Origin: Melastoma dodecandrum
Lineage: Eukaryota; Streptophyta; Magnoliopsida; Myrtales; Melastomataceae
Length of the DNA stretch: 64,000 bases
Direction of reading: 5' to 3'
NCBI GenBank assembly: GCA_029817715.1
Contig: JARUPY010000398.1
Span: 1,302,001 to 1,366,000, forward strand
In this document: positions 1-9,814 of the stretch, one piece after another
Numbering within the stretch: the stretch's first letter is position 1
Layout: each line of letters starts with the position of its first letter
Made by a program: the position numbers and the translations under genes
Notes under the pieces: generated by a model
Seen by the model: the letters and a program-made list of their open reading frames with translations, nothing else
The model's database searches: none
Told to the model about the DNA's origin: nothing

Positions 1-918
1 AAGATCGACTGCCACGTCTCGCTCGACAGCCCGCTCGACGCCGATCCGGCGCATTTCGCCGATCGCCTCTATCTCGCGGCCACGTGGACGCGCGACGGGC
101 GCGACGTCGCCGCCCTGGTCCACGAGGAATATCACGCCGACGAACACAAGCGCTGCGCCTTCAAGACCGATCTCGCCTGCTGGTACAACACCATTCTCTC
201 GTTCCGGTCGACGGACGGCGGCGAGACCTTCATGCGTTCGAAGCCGGATGTGGTGGCCGCCGCGCCGTTCACACAGGACGTCGAACAAGGCCGGCATCGC
301 GGCTTCTTCGAGCCGTCGAACATGTTCGGCGCGAACGGATACGTCTACGCGTTCCTCTCGACGACGGGCTGGACCGGCCAGGCCGGCGGAAGCTGCCTGT
401 TCCGCACCAGCGATCCGCGCGATGCCTCGCTCTGGCGCGCGTATGACGGCCACGCCTTCTCGATCCGCTACGAGGATCCCTACCGGCCTCACGCGCAGCC
501 CAAGCCCTGCGCGATCATCGCGCCCTTCACCTTCTCCGTCGGCACGGTGGTGCGGCACGAGCCGAGCGGGCGCTGGCTCGCCGTGTTCCAAGCGGCGAAG
601 TCGGGCCCCTTCCTGATCGACGGCTTCTACACGTCGACGAGCGCGGACCTCGTCCATTGGGAGCCCGCGCGGCTGCTGATCGCGGGGCAGACGATGTCCG
701 GCGCCTGGTGCAAGCCGGGCGATACGACGATCATCAATTATCCGGCGATCCTCGACCGCGCATCGTCGAGCCGCAACTTCGATACGATCGGTCGTCGCCC
801 CGACCTCTACTACGTCATCCTGCACGCGCACGATTGCCAGACGCGCGAGCGCCTGCTCGTGCGCCGCCCGCTGGCGGTCGACGCGATCGAGGCGGCGAGC
901 GCGGGCGATCGTCCATGA
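1..918 (+). CDS. beta-propeller (sialidase/glycosidase-fold-like) protein, 5' end outside window
   Basis: The reading frame is open from base 1 to a TGA at 916-918, so the N-terminus lies upstream of the window; at least 305 residues are present. An Asp-box-like stretch (SFRSTDGGETF, near residue 70) and later blades with a W/F-rich repeating pattern (ending in a segment on putative host/date records) suggest a five- or six-bladed propeller like those of sialidases and GH43/GH32-type enzymes. Catalytic residues cannot be assigned. The stop overlaps the start of the following O-antigen ligase gene (ATGA), so the two are probably co-translated and this protein likely serves a surface or exopolysaccharide pathway. 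It could be a polysaccharide-trimming hydrolase or a non-catalytic carbohydrate-binding propeller. Confidence 0.6.
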   Translation, partial: KIDCHVSLDSPLDADPAHFADRLYLAATWTRDGRDVAALVHEEYHADEHKRCAFKTDLACWYNTILSFRSTDGGETFMRSKPDVVAAAPFTQDVEQGRHRGFFEPSNMFGANGYVYAFLSTTGWTGQAGGSCLFRTSDPRDASLWRAYDGHAFSIRYEDPYRPHAQPKPCAIIAPFTFSVGTVVRHEPSGRWLAVFQAAKSGPFLIDGFYTSTSADLVHWEPARLLIAGQTMSGAWCKPGDTTIINYPAILDRASSSRNFDTIGRRPDLYYVILHAHDCQTRERLLVRRPLAVDAIEAASAGDRP

Positions 919-2219
919 GCGCGCCCAGCCGCACGGCGGCGGCGCCTGCCCCGATGATCCTCGGCCTCGAAAGCGTCCTGCGCGCGCTCGTCTTCGTCAT
1001 GCTCGCGGTCGGCAGCGTCTCGTTCATGGAGCCGTCGCCCTACGAGATCGTCTTCCTGATCGTCTTCCCGCTGACGATGCTCGCGCAATTCGTGCTGACG
1101 CCCGTCACGTTGACGTTCGCGCTGATGGTCCTCGCCTTCCTCGGCGCGGAGTTCACCGCGCTTCTGCCCTGGATCGGCGACCGTCCCGTCCCGACGGAGG
1201 ACGGCGGCGGCCTGACGGCGACCGTCTACACGCTCCTCACCGCCTATCTCTTCTTCAGCGCGATCATGTTCGCGGTGCTGTTCACGCGGCGCACCGAACC
1301 GCGTCTGCGCCTCGCGCTCAACGGCTACACGTGGAGTTGCGTCATCGCGGCGGGCTGGGCCATCGCGGGCTTTCTGCAGCTTCCCGGCTTCGAGGACAAG
1401 GCGGCGATCGCGAACCGCATCGCGGGTCCGTTCAAGGATCCGAACGTGCTCGGATCCTACAGCGTCCTCGGCGTTCTCTGCCTGATGCAGGCCGCTGTCG
1501 AAGCGCCCCTCCTGCGACGCCTCGCCATCCTCGCCCTTCTTGCCTTCACCGTCTTCGGTGGAATTTTCCTGCCGCTGTCGCGCGGCGCCTGGGGCGCGAT
1601 GGCGTTCGCCGCGCTCTACTTCGGCGTCGCGACGTTCCTGACCGCCGAGAGCCGGACGACGCGGCGGCGCCTGCTCGCGCTCGCCGCGGTACTCGCCGTC
1701 CTCGGCCTGATCGGCATCCTCGCCGTCGCCGCGGATCCGACGCTCAGCGACATCGTCCGCGACCGCGCGAAGCTGGCGCAGGATTACGACAGCGGCGTCA
1801 CGGGTCGTTTCGGCAACCAGATGCGCTCGATCCCCATGCTGATGCAATTGCCGCTCGGCTTCGGGCCGCATCGCTTTTCGTTCTACTTCGACCTCGACCC
1901 GCACAATTCCTACGTCGGCGCCTTCGCGTCGGCCGGCTGGGTCGGGGGATGCATGTTCCTCGTGCTGGTGATCGCGACGAGCGTCATCGGTATCCGCCTC
2001 ACCTTCGCCGCGACGCCCTTTCGGCGCCACGCGCTGGTCGTCGTGCCGACGCTGCTCAGTGCCTTCCTGCAGGCCGTGCAGATCGACATCGACCATTGGC
2101 GCTTCATCTATTTCATGATGGGCGCCGTCTGGGGCATGGAGGCGGCGCGCAAGCTGGCGCGGCGTCCGCACCGCACGAAGCCGCGCACCACGCCGCTGCC
2201 AGTGGCCGCCGCCGCCTGA
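915..2219 (+). CDS. O-antigen ligase / polysaccharide polymerase family membrane protein
   Basis: This 434-residue protein is almost entirely hydrophobic, with about ten to twelve membrane segments. Two signatures of the O-antigen ligase (Wzy/WaaL, PF04932) family are visible: a FKDPNVLGSY segment in the middle and, in the large periplasmic loop before the last helices, a DPHNSYVGAFASAGW segment. In this family the loop handles undecaprenyl-linked glycans, either polymerising repeat units or ligating them to an acceptor. The ATG at 915 overlaps the previous stop as ATGA, which fixes the start; the longer upstream frame is a shadow of that gene. The neighbours (propeller protein and acyltransferases) fit an exopolysaccharide or O-antigen locus. 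Whether it is a polymerase or a ligase cannot be told from sequence. Confidence 0.8.
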   Translation: MSAPSRTAAAPAPMILGLESVLRALVFVMLAVGSVSFMEPSPYEIVFLIVFPLTMLAQFVLTPVTLTFALMVLAFLGAEFTALLPWIGDRPVPTEDGGGLTATVYTLLTAYLFFSAIMFAVLFTRRTEPRLRLALNGYTWSCVIAAGWAIAGFLQLPGFEDKAAIANRIAGPFKDPNVLGSYSVLGVLCLMQAAVEAPLLRRLAILALLAFTVFGGIFLPLSRGAWGAMAFAALYFGVATFLTAESRTTRRRLLALAAVLAVLGLIGILAVAADPTLSDIVRDRAKLAQDYDSGVTGRFGNQMRSIPMLMQLPLGFGPHRFSFYFDLDPHNSYVGAFASAGWVGGCMFLVLVIATSVIGIRLTFAATPFRRHALVVVPTLLSAFLQAVQIDIDHWRFIYFMMGAVWGMEAARKLARRPHRTKPRTTPLPVAAAA

Positions 2220-2292
2220 GCCCGAGGTTCGCGAAACGATCTCGTAACCGGTCGCCTGCTAGCCTCTCCGCCCTCTGCCGGAGCGGAAGGGC

Positions 2293-3507
2293 ATGCCCGC
2301 GATGACGACAGCAACGCCTTCGCCGCGCGACAGCGTATGGCCCGGCTTCCACTTCCTGCGGCACCTCCTCGCCGTCATCATCCTGACGTTCCACAGCTAC
2401 GTCGTCGCCTTCGGGGGCAACGGCAACGTCGGCTATGCGAAGGGCGCGCTGCTCGGTGCGACGGGCGTGCTGACGACGAAGCAGATCGTCATCGAGGCGC
2501 TGCGGCCCGGACTCTTCGCGCTCGTCGGCATGTTCTTCGCGCTCAGCGGCTTCCTCGTCGCGGGCAGCGCGCTGCGCACGCGCAACGTGCGCCAGTTCTT
2601 CACGCTGCGCGGCCTGCGCATTCTGCCCGCGCTGGCGACGGAGGTTGCGCTCTCCGCTTTCATCCTCGGCCCGGTGGTGACGAACCTGCCGCTCTCGACC
2701 TATCTCTCGAGCGTCGGCACCTATGCCTATTTCGGCAACATCGTCGGCTTGATTCAATATCGCCTGCCGGGGGTCTTCACGCAGAACCCGGTCCCCGACA
2801 TCGTCAACGTGAACCTGTGGACCCTGCACGCCGAGTTCGGCTGCTACCTGCTCATCGGGCTCCTGATGGTCAGCGGCCTCCTCTACCGCACGCGCCTCGT
2901 CTCCTTCGTCATCGTCGCCGGCGTGATCGGCGCCGCGCTCGTCGCGGCGATCCCCGCGCTCGATCTCCCCGCCCGCCAGGCGACGACGCATTTCCAGGGC
3001 TGGTTCCTGATCGTGATGTTCGCCCTCGGTGTCGTGTTCGCGCTGCACCAATCGCGTATTCCGCTCGCATGGCCGCTCTGCCTCCTTTGCGTCGCGGGCT
3101 ATTGGGGGCTGATGATCCTCGGCATCTGCGACACGCTCGCCGGCGTGCTCTTGACCTACGTCATGCTCTATCTCGGCGCGACGCGCTTTGCCTGGTTCGA
3201 TCGCCTGATGCCGGACGATTGCTCGTACGGCATCTATCTCTACGGCTTCCTGATCACCCAGATGGTCGTGTTCTTCCTCGGCACGCGCGTCGAAGGGATG
3301 AGCGGCCCGGCACGTCTCCTGATCGTCGCGTCGCTGTCCGTCTCCCTGACCTTCGTCTTCGCGCTGGCCTCGTGGCGGCTGGTCGAAAAGCCGTTTCTGA
3401 AGCTGAAGCGGGTGCTTCTGCCGACCAAGGCGCCGACCCGTGCGCCCGCGGCGTGGCCGGCGGAGGCGATGAGCTCCGGCGCGCCGCTGCCCGATCCTTC
3501 GCGCTGA
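2293..3507 (+). CDS. acyltransferase 3 (OafA-like) membrane protein
   Basis: A 404-residue polytopic protein with the N-terminal acyltransferase-3 signature, FHFLRHLLAVIILTFH, in which Arg and His spaced about ten residues apart are the conserved pair. About ten transmembrane helices follow, with no C-terminal SGNH domain. Members O-acylate sugars of lipopolysaccharide, exopolysaccharide or Nod factors, taking acyl groups across the inner membrane. It lies 73 bp after the polymerase gene on the same strand. A GGAAGG motif at 2285-2290 is only 2 bases from the ATG at 2293 but 11 from the in-frame ATG at 2302, so the true start could be either. The C-terminus ends in a Pro/Ala-rich tail. Confidence 0.82.
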   Translation: MPAMTTATPSPRDSVWPGFHFLRHLLAVIILTFHSYVVAFGGNGNVGYAKGALLGATGVLTTKQIVIEALRPGLFALVGMFFALSGFLVAGSALRTRNVRQFFTLRGLRILPALATEVALSAFILGPVVTNLPLSTYLSSVGTYAYFGNIVGLIQYRLPGVFTQNPVPDIVNVNLWTLHAEFGCYLLIGLLMVSGLLYRTRLVSFVIVAGVIGAALVAAIPALDLPARQATTHFQGWFLIVMFALGVVFALHQSRIPLAWPLCLLCVAGYWGLMILGICDTLAGVLLTYVMLYLGATRFAWFDRLMPDDCSYGIYLYGFLITQMVVFFLGTRVEGMSGPARLLIVASLSVSLTFVFALASWRLVEKPFLKLKRVLLPTKAPTRAPAAWPAEAMSSGAPLPDPSR

Positions 3508-3526
3508 ACGTCGGGCGCGCCGGGCC

Positions 3527-4630
3527 TCAGGCCGTCGTGCGCGATGACACCGTGCCGTGCTGTCGCTCCCGCCGTGTATCCCCGATCATGGTCCGCGCGA
3601 GCCAGCGCGTCAGCGGTCGCTCGATCCGCGTGTGTACGAGAACCGAGACCGGCACGACGATCGCGAGGCCGAGGCCGACGAAGAGCCACGGCGTGGCGAG
3701 GGCGGCGAGATGGCCTTTGTCCCAGCCGAGCCGCAGGCCGCGGATCACCATCGGATGCAGCAGGTAGATCGCATAGGACGCGTCGCCCCAAAGGACGAGG
3801 CGACGGACGACAGGCGTGTCCGGCAGACGATCGGACAGCATGACGCCGCCGGCTACGATGCAGAGCGCGGGAAGACCCCAGATCAGGGGGCGCCAGGCGC
3901 CGTGCGCGTCGAGACCGCTGAGCGTCGCTAGAGCGAAGCCGAGCGCGCCTGCGAGGAACAGCCCTATCCCTCGTGCGGGCGTGATGCGCAGCCCCTCGAG
4001 ATAGGCGTTCGCGAGGATCGCGCCCATGACGAACTCGAGGATGATCGGATGCGTCCAGACCGCGAGCGCGCCGGCGGGGAGCGCGACGACGCGCCCGAGG
4101 ATCGCCAGCGTCAGGAAGGCGAGCGTCACGCCGGCGACGGCCGCGCGCCGTGGCAGCGGGATCAGCGCCGCGAAGACGACATAGAAGAACATCTCGTAGT
4201 TGAGCGTCCAACCGAGCTTGTAGACCGGCTGGACGACATCGGCGCCCGGATGGCCCACCGGCACGAAGAGATACGAGCCGAGAATCTCGAGCGCACCCGG
4301 CGGTGGCGAGGCCAACAGCTTCGGGCCGAACGCCTGCAGAACGAGAAAGAGCGTCGTCAGCGCCCAGTACATCGGGACGATGCGCGCGAGCCGATGCAGG
4401 ATGAAGATGCGCGGACCGCCCGGTGTCGCGAAGAGATCGCGCGACGCATAGACCATGACGAAGCCGGAAATGATGAAGAAGAGGTCGACGCCGGCGCCCG
4501 TGAGGTCGAGCAGGATGGGATGCAAGGGGTGCGCGCTCGCCATCGTCGAGGCCTCGCGCTCGAAATGCCCGAACGCCACCGTGAGCGCGGCGCCCGCTCG
4601 CAGGATCTGCAACGACTTGATCTGAGCCAT
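3527..4630 (-). CDS. acyltransferase 3 family membrane protein
   Basis: A 367-residue acyltransferase-3 protein starting MAQIKSLQILRAGAALTVAF, carrying the family's Arg...His pair (LRAGAALTVAFGHF) and a second conserved stretch DLFFIISGFVM that defines the OafA/ExoZ group. About ten membrane helices are expected. The start could also be a GTG two codons earlier (4636); the ATG at 4630 begins exactly at the conserved domain. It converges on the upstream acyltransferase with only 19 bases between the two stops and is 93 bases downstream of a third acyltransferase on the same strand. The short, domain-only architecture resembles ExoZ, which acetylates succinoglycan-type polymers, but the substrate here is unknown. 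Confidence 0.85.
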   Translation of the reverse strand: MAQIKSLQILRAGAALTVAFGHFEREASTMASAHPLHPILLDLTGAGVDLFFIISGFVMVYASRDLFATPGGPRIFILHRLARIVPMYWALTTLFLVLQAFGPKLLASPPPGALEILGSYLFVPVGHPGADVVQPVYKLGWTLNYEMFFYVVFAALIPLPRRAAVAGVTLAFLTLAILGRVVALPAGALAVWTHPIILEFVMGAILANAYLEGLRITPARGIGLFLAGALGFALATLSGLDAHGAWRPLIWGLPALCIVAGGVMLSDRLPDTPVVRRLVLWGDASYAIYLLHPMVIRGLRLGWDKGHLAALATPWLFVGLGLAIVVPVSVLVHTRIERPLTRWLARTMIGDTRRERQHGTVSSRTTA

Positions 4631-4723
4631 GGGCACGCGCTCGCGACGGACCGCTCATCCTCGCCGCGAAACCTTGCGGATCGGCAAATGCTGGGACGCG
4701 ATTGCCGGGCGATATGCGGTCTC

Positions 4724-5989
4724 TCAGACCCGGTGGGGGCGAGGCGCCGCGTCGGGGCGCACGCCGGACAGCCAGCCGCGCAGCCGCTGCGGCCAGTCCT
4801 TGCGCATGAAGGTGCGCTCGATGAGGGCATAGAACGCGAGGCCGACGATCGTTACGATGACGCATTCGACGACGAGCAGCGCCAGGACCTGAGGCAATCC
4901 GGCCGCCGGCATCAGCTTCGCCGCGATGCCCGTCATCGCCTGGATCACCTGGAGATGCGTCAGGTAGATCGAATAGCAGGCGCCGCCGATCAGGCTGATC
5001 CACGGCCGCGCGCAGAACGTGCGCAGGCTCGAGCCCGGCGCCAGAGCGCCGAAGACGACCGCGGCCATGGCGGCGAAGGTCGCGCCGCGGATGACGAGGG
5101 CGGTCGCGAGGTCGCCGACCGGCGCGTCCGGCATCGCGAGATAGGCGGCAAGGCCGCCCCATCCGAGCGCGCTCGACAGCCAATCCGGCGCTCGCGCTGC
5201 GACGGCAAGCAGCGAGTCCCTCGCAAAAGCGAGGCAGATGCCGAGCCAGAAGAAGTGGAAGAAGCGCAGGAGGCCGATGGCCGTGTGCGCGGGCCCGATC
5301 TGCTCGGGGGCTGTGAGGCCGACGAGGGCGCCGAGGAAAAGCCCGGTTGCCCCGAGCGCGATGCGCGCCGGTCCGCTCGGCGTGCGGAGAAGCGCCCAGA
5401 AGAGCAGCGGCGCGCAGACGTAGAACTGCACCTCGCATTCGAGAGACCAGCCCGGCGGGAAGAGGCGCGGATAGGCGCCCCAGATCACGTCGTGGAGGTA
5501 GAGGAGGCTGCCGGCGAGACTGAGCGCGAGCGAGTGCGGCACCGCCTCGAAATGCGGCGTCTGCGCCGGGACATAGCCGGTGACGGCCATGAGCGCGAAG
5601 GTCATCAGCAGCAGCAGGATGTAGGGCGGTTCGATGCGCAGCACGCGTCGCCCGAAGTAGCTTTTGAGGAACGCCCCGCTCAGCGGCTCGGCGCGCACGC
5701 GCAACACCTGGCCAGCGATGACGAAGCCGCTGATCGTGAAGAAGAGGTAGACGCCGTATCCGGGCCGGGTGGCCAGAGCGGCGAGATGGCTCCCGTGCGC
5801 CTGCGCTTGCGCCTGCGGAAAGAAGCGCAGCGCGCGCTCCATGAAATGGCCGAGGACGACGATCGCGATCGCGAGAAAACGCAATCCGTCGATCTCGGGC
5901 TCGTAGGTTCCCCGCGCGACCGGCCGCCGCCACCTTTCGGGCAACGAGCGCAGGCTTTGCAGCAGCGCAGATGGAGACGACGACGGCAT
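4724..5989 (-). CDS. acyltransferase 3 family membrane protein
   Basis: A 421-residue member of the acyltransferase-3 family. The N-terminus has a cytosolic leader of about 30 residues, then EIDGLRFLAIAIVVLGHFME (conserved Arg and His) and later GVYLFFTISGFVIAGQ. About ten membrane helices follow and there is a short basic tail (near RPDAAPRPHRV). It shares its strand and probably its transcript with the acyltransferase gene 93 bases downstream. Three different AT3 proteins next to one polymerase implies several O-acyl decorations on one glycan, or acylation at different stages; this is inference. Confidence 0.87.
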   Translation of the reverse strand: MPSSSPSALLQSLRSLPERWRRPVARGTYEPEIDGLRFLAIAIVVLGHFMERALRFFPQAQAQAHGSHLAALATRPGYGVYLFFTISGFVIAGQVLRVRAEPLSGAFLKSYFGRRVLRIEPPYILLLLMTFALMAVTGYVPAQTPHFEAVPHSLALSLAGSLLYLHDVIWGAYPRLFPPGWSLECEVQFYVCAPLLFWALLRTPSGPARIALGATGLFLGALVGLTAPEQIGPAHTAIGLLRFFHFFWLGICLAFARDSLLAVAARAPDWLSSALGWGGLAAYLAMPDAPVGDLATALVIRGATFAAMAAVVFGALAPGSSLRTFCARPWISLIGGACYSIYLTHLQVIQAMTGIAAKLMPAAGLPQVLALLVVECVIVTIVGLAFYALIERTFMRKDWPQRLRGWLSGVRPDAAPRPHRV

Positions 5990-6292
5990 GAGGCGCTCGA
6001 AGGACCGCGCGAGCGTCGCATGCGGGGCTTAGGAAAGGCTTGCGTCGACCGCTAAGAGCCGGACGGAGATCGACAAGCGAAAGTTCGGGTCGCTTACGGC
6101 GAGATTCACGTCGACTTTACGTTGACGGCGGGCGCCTTGCCTCCTGTCGATGCTCATAGACTGCTCTCTCTCGCGGCGGCCGCGGGTAGCGCTGCCGGGC
6201 CGATTCACAGCCATCCGGATCGGCCCTCTTGCGTCGCGCGGCTCGACGCCCACCCTTGGAATGGCCCGAATCATCGCGGGCGGGGACCGGAT
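5990..6292. other. 303-bp divergent intergenic region between acyltransferase and smc genes
   Basis: No gene is apparent on either strand. An open frame runs into smc from 6122 but its 57 extra residues resemble no SMC N-terminus and lack a ribosome site at their start. The region must hold the divergent promoters. An imperfect inverted repeat (CGTCGAC and GTTGACG around TTTAC, about 6111-6128) is visible; its role is unknown. Confidence 0.5.
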
Positions 6293-9200
6293 ATGCAGTT
6301 CAGCAAGCTGCGCCTCGTCGGCTTCAAGAGCTTCGTCGAGGCGACCGACTTTCAGATCGAGCCGGGGCTGACGGGCGTCATCGGCCCGAACGGCTGCGGG
6401 AAGTCGAACCTCGTCGAGGCGCTGCGCTGGGTCATGGGCGAGAACTCGTTCAAGAACATGCGCGCCTCGGGGATGGACGACGTCATCTTTTCGGGGGCCG
6501 GCGATCGGCCCGCGCGCAACATGGCCGAGGTGGGCCTCACGCTCGACAATTCCGGGCGCACGGCCCCGGCGGCGTTCAACGATGCCGATGTGCTCGAGGT
6601 GACGCGCCGCATCGAGCGCGAGCAGGGGTCGACCTATCGCATCAATGGTCGCGAGGTGCGGGCCCGCGACGTGCAGATCCTCTTCGCCGATGCGTCCACC
6701 GGCTCCCGCTCGCCGTCGCTGGTGCGCCAAGGGCAGATCTCGGAGATCATCTCGGCGAAGCCGCAGGCGCGCCGCCGCATCCTCGAGGAGGCCGCCGGTG
6801 TCGCGGGCCTCCACACTCGGCGCCACGAGGCCGAGTTGCGCCTGAAGGGCGCGGAGGACAATCTGAGCCGCATCGACGACGTGCTGACCCAGATCTCGCA
6901 GCAGGGCGACGGACTGCGCCGTCAGGTCCGCCAGGCGCAGCGCTATCGCGACCTGCAGGCCGAGGTCCGGCGCACCCAGGCGCTCGTCGTTCTCCTCGAA
7001 TACGAGGAGGCGAAGCGCGAGGTGGCTGAGACGACCGCCCGGCGCGCCGCCGCCGAGGCCGCCGTCGTCGAACGCACGCGCCTGCAGGCCGAGGCCGCAC
7101 GTCACCAGGCGGTCGCGGCCCACGCACTGCCCGGACTGCGTGAGGCCGAGAACGCGGCAAGCGCGGCGCTGCAGCGGGTCGTCGTTGCGCGCGAGACGTT
7201 GGACGGCGAGGAGCGCCGCGCCAAGGGGCGGCTGGCGGAACTCGAGCGACGCATCGCCGAGATGAACGCCGATCTCTCCCGCGACGCGGCGGCGCTCGAC
7301 GACGCCGCGAGCGTGCTGGGCCGATTGGCGCGCGAAGAGGAGGAGCTCGGCGCCGGCGCCGACACCTTGCAGGCGGAAGACGCCCTGAAGGCGACGCTCG
7401 CCCGCGCCGAGGCGGCCCGGATCGAGGCGGAAGGCGCGCTCGCCAAGGCACAGACGCAGAAGGCAGAGGCCGAGGCCCAGCGTCGCGCCCTCGATGAGCG
7501 GCGGCGCGAGGTCACGAGCCGCATCGCGCGCCACGAGCGCGAGCTGGCTCAGGCGAAAGAGGGACGCGTGGCACTCGCCGCTTCGCTCGGGCTGGGCGAC
7601 GGGCTCGACGCCGTCGCCGCGCGCGTCGAACAACTGGCGGCGAGCGCGCGCGAGCGCGAGACCGAAGCGCGAGCGGCGGATGCCGCGTTGGCTGCAGCGC
7701 GCGAGCGCGTCGAGGACCAGCGCGGTCCTTTGGCGGAGGCGGACCGACGGGCGCAACGCCTCGCCACCGAAGTCGCGACCTTGGCGAAGCTCCTCGAAAC
7801 CGGAAGCGGCGCCAAATGGCCGCCGGTGACGGACGCGATGCTCGTCGCCAAAGGCTACGAGGCCGCGCTCGGGGCCGCGCTCGGCGACGATCTCGACGCG
7901 TCCGCCGACGCGGCGGCTCCGGCGCATTGGGCGCAGACCGAAGGCCACACCGACGCGTCGCTGCCGACGGGCGCAGAGCCTCTGCTCGGCGTCGTCGAGG
8001 CGCCCCCCGCCCTGCGGCGGCGTCTCGCGCAGATCGGCGTCGTGTCGCGGGAGGACGGGCCGCGTCTGCGCGCCCTGCTGGCGCCCGGCCAGCGCCTGGT
8101 TTCTCGCGAGGGCGACATCTGGCGCTGGGACGGATTCACGCAGGGCGCCGAGGCGCCGACGCCCGCGGCGCGCCGGCTCGCCGAAAAGAACCGGCTCGCC
8201 GATCTGCGCCGCGATGCGGAGGACGCACGCGAGGCGCTGGAGGCCCTGAGGCGAGACCTCGACGCCGCGCAGGGCGCGCTGCGCGATGCGACGGCGAGCG
8301 AGGGTGTTGCCCGTGCCGCGCACCAAAGCGCCCGCCGCGCTTTCGAGAGCGCTCGCGAGGACCATGCGCAGATCGAGCGTCGTCTCAACGAGTCCCGGAG
8401 CAAGCTCGCGGCCCTCGAGGTCGCGGAGACGAGTGCTGCTGCGGCCCTGGAGGACGCACGCTCCAGCGCGGCGCAGGTCGAGGCCAATGTCGGCGCCCTA
8501 CCCGAGACCACCGAGCTCGGCCTCGCGCTCGAAGCCGCGCGGAGCCGCGCCGCCGAGCAGCGCGCGATCGAGACGGAAGCGCGCTCGTCGCTCCAGAGCC
8601 TCGCTCGCGAGCGCGAGACGCGCACACGGCGCCTCGCCTCGATCGCGACCGAGCGCGACGCGTGGCGCGCGCGCCGGGAGACCGCGGCGGCCCATCGCGC
8701 CGAGATCGAAACGCGTCTCGCCGCTTCGCGCGCCGAGCGCGACGACATGGCGGCGCCCCCCGACCGGTTCGTGCTGGCGCGACGGGACATCCTGAGCAAG
8801 GTCGCGGAGGCCGAGACGGCGCTGCGGGACACGTCCGATGCACGCGCCCGCGCCGAGACGACTCTGGCCGAGGCGGATCGCGGCGCACGTGCCGCGCTCG
8901 ACGCCATGGCCGAGGCGCGGGAAGAAAAGGCGCGGAGCGAGGCGCGGGGCGAAGCCGCCGCCCAACGCCTCGATGCCGTCGTGCGTGCGGCGGCCGCGGA
9001 CCTCGATTGCGTGCCGGAGGCGCTGGGTCCGCTGGCGGGGCTCAAGCCCGACCAGCCACGACCGGAGGCCGCCAAGGTCGCGGCCAAGCTCGATCTCCTC
9101 AAGGCCGACCGCGACCGGCTCGGCGCGGTCAACCTGCGGGCCGAGGAAGAACTCGCCACGATCGATGCGCAGCGCTCCAGCCTCGAGACCGAGAAGACCG

Positions 9201-9745
9201 ACCTGACGGAGGCGATCCGGCGCCTGCGCCAAGCCATCGGCAGCCTCAATCGCGAGGGCCGCGAGCGACTGCTCGGCGCTTTCGACACCGTGAACGGGCA
9301 CTTCAAGGAGCTTTTCACCTCCCTCTTCAGCGGGGGCACCGCAGAGCTTCAACTCGTCGAATCGGACGATCCGCTCGAGGCCGGCCTCGAAATCCTGGCG
9401 CGACCACCGGGTAAGAGGCCGCAGGTGATGACGCTTCTGTCCGGCGGCGAACAGGCGCTGACCGCCATCTCGCTGATCTTCGCCGTCTTCCTGACCAATC
9501 CTTCCCCGATCTGCGTGCTCGACGAGGTCGATGCCCCGCTCGACGACGCCAATGTCGAGCGCTTCTGCGACCTCGTCGACGGCATGCGTGAGCGAACCGA
9601 CACGCGCTTCATTGCCATCACGCACAATCCCATCACGATGGCGCGGATGGACCGCCTCTACGGCGTGACGCAGGTCGATCGCGGCATCTCGCAGCTCGTG
9701 AGCGTCGATCTCGTCGAGGCGGAGCAGATGCTCGAGGCCTCCTGA
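6293..9745 (+). CDS. smc: chromosome segregation ATPase SMC
   Basis: A 1150-residue SMC protein, the usual length for the family. The N-terminal head starts MQFSKLRLVGFKSFVEATDF and carries Walker A (GPNGCGKSN, residues 31-39). Two long coiled coils rich in Ala/Arg/Glu flank a hinge near residues 500-650. The C-terminal head carries the ABC signature LLSGGEQALTA and Walker B PICVLDEVDAP. SMC dimers with ScpAB load at parS sites and compact and individualise sister chromosomes. The start is fixed by the conserved N-terminus and a GGGGA Shine-Dalgarno six bases before the ATG; the longer upstream frame is not conserved-looking. High-GC coiled-coil coding produces long antisense open frames, which were ignored. 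Confidence 0.97.
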   Translation: MQFSKLRLVGFKSFVEATDFQIEPGLTGVIGPNGCGKSNLVEALRWVMGENSFKNMRASGMDDVIFSGAGDRPARNMAEVGLTLDNSGRTAPAAFNDADVLEVTRRIEREQGSTYRINGREVRARDVQILFADASTGSRSPSLVRQGQISEIISAKPQARRRILEEAAGVAGLHTRRHEAELRLKGAEDNLSRIDDVLTQISQQGDGLRRQVRQAQRYRDLQAEVRRTQALVVLLEYEEAKREVAETTARRAAAEAAVVERTRLQAEAARHQAVAAHALPGLREAENAASAALQRVVVARETLDGEERRAKGRLAELERRIAEMNADLSRDAAALDDAASVLGRLAREEEELGAGADTLQAEDALKATLARAEAARIEAEGALAKAQTQKAEAEAQRRALDERRREVTSRIARHERELAQAKEGRVALAASLGLGDGLDAVAARVEQLAASARERETEARAADAALAAARERVEDQRGPLAEADRRAQRLATEVATLAKLLETGSGAKWPPVTDAMLVAKGYEAALGAALGDDLDASADAAAPAHWAQTEGHTDASLPTGAEPLLGVVEAPPALRRRLAQIGVVSREDGPRLRALLAPGQRLVSREGDIWRWDGFTQGAEAPTPAARRLAEKNRLADLRRDAEDAREALEALRRDLDAAQGALRDATASEGVARAAHQSARRAFESAREDHAQIERRLNESRSKLAALEVAETSAAAALEDARSSAAQVEANVGALPETTELGLALEAARSRAAEQRAIETEARSSLQSLARERETRTRRLASIATERDAWRARRETAAAHRAEIETRLAASRAERDDMAAPPDRFVLARRDILSKVAEAETALRDTSDARARAETTLAEADRGARAALDAMAEAREEKARSEARGEAAAQRLDAVVRAAAADLDCVPEALGPLAGLKPDQPRPEAAKVAAKLDLLKADRDRLGAVNLRAEEELATIDAQRSSLETEKTDLTEAIRRLRQAIGSLNREGRERLLGAFDTVNGHFKELFTSLFSGGTAELQLVESDDPLEAGLEILARPPGKRPQVMTLLSGGEQALTAISLIFAVFLTNPSPICVLDEVDAPLDDANVERFCDLVDGMRERTDTRFIAITHNPITMARMDRLYGVTQVDRGISQLVSVDLVEAEQMLEAS

Positions 9746-9814
9746 CCGCGACGACCTTCGGGGCTTCCCCGGCCGGCTTCGACAAGCTAGAGCGTCGGCA
9801 TTCGGAGGCCGACG

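Noticed and set aside
6029..8365. Long reverse-strand open frame opposite smc (and similar frames opposite pepN, ccmF, glnE and rpsI)
   Set aside because: Products are low-complexity Arg/Ala/Asp/His-rich and arise from GC-rich codon bias of the true gene on the other strand.
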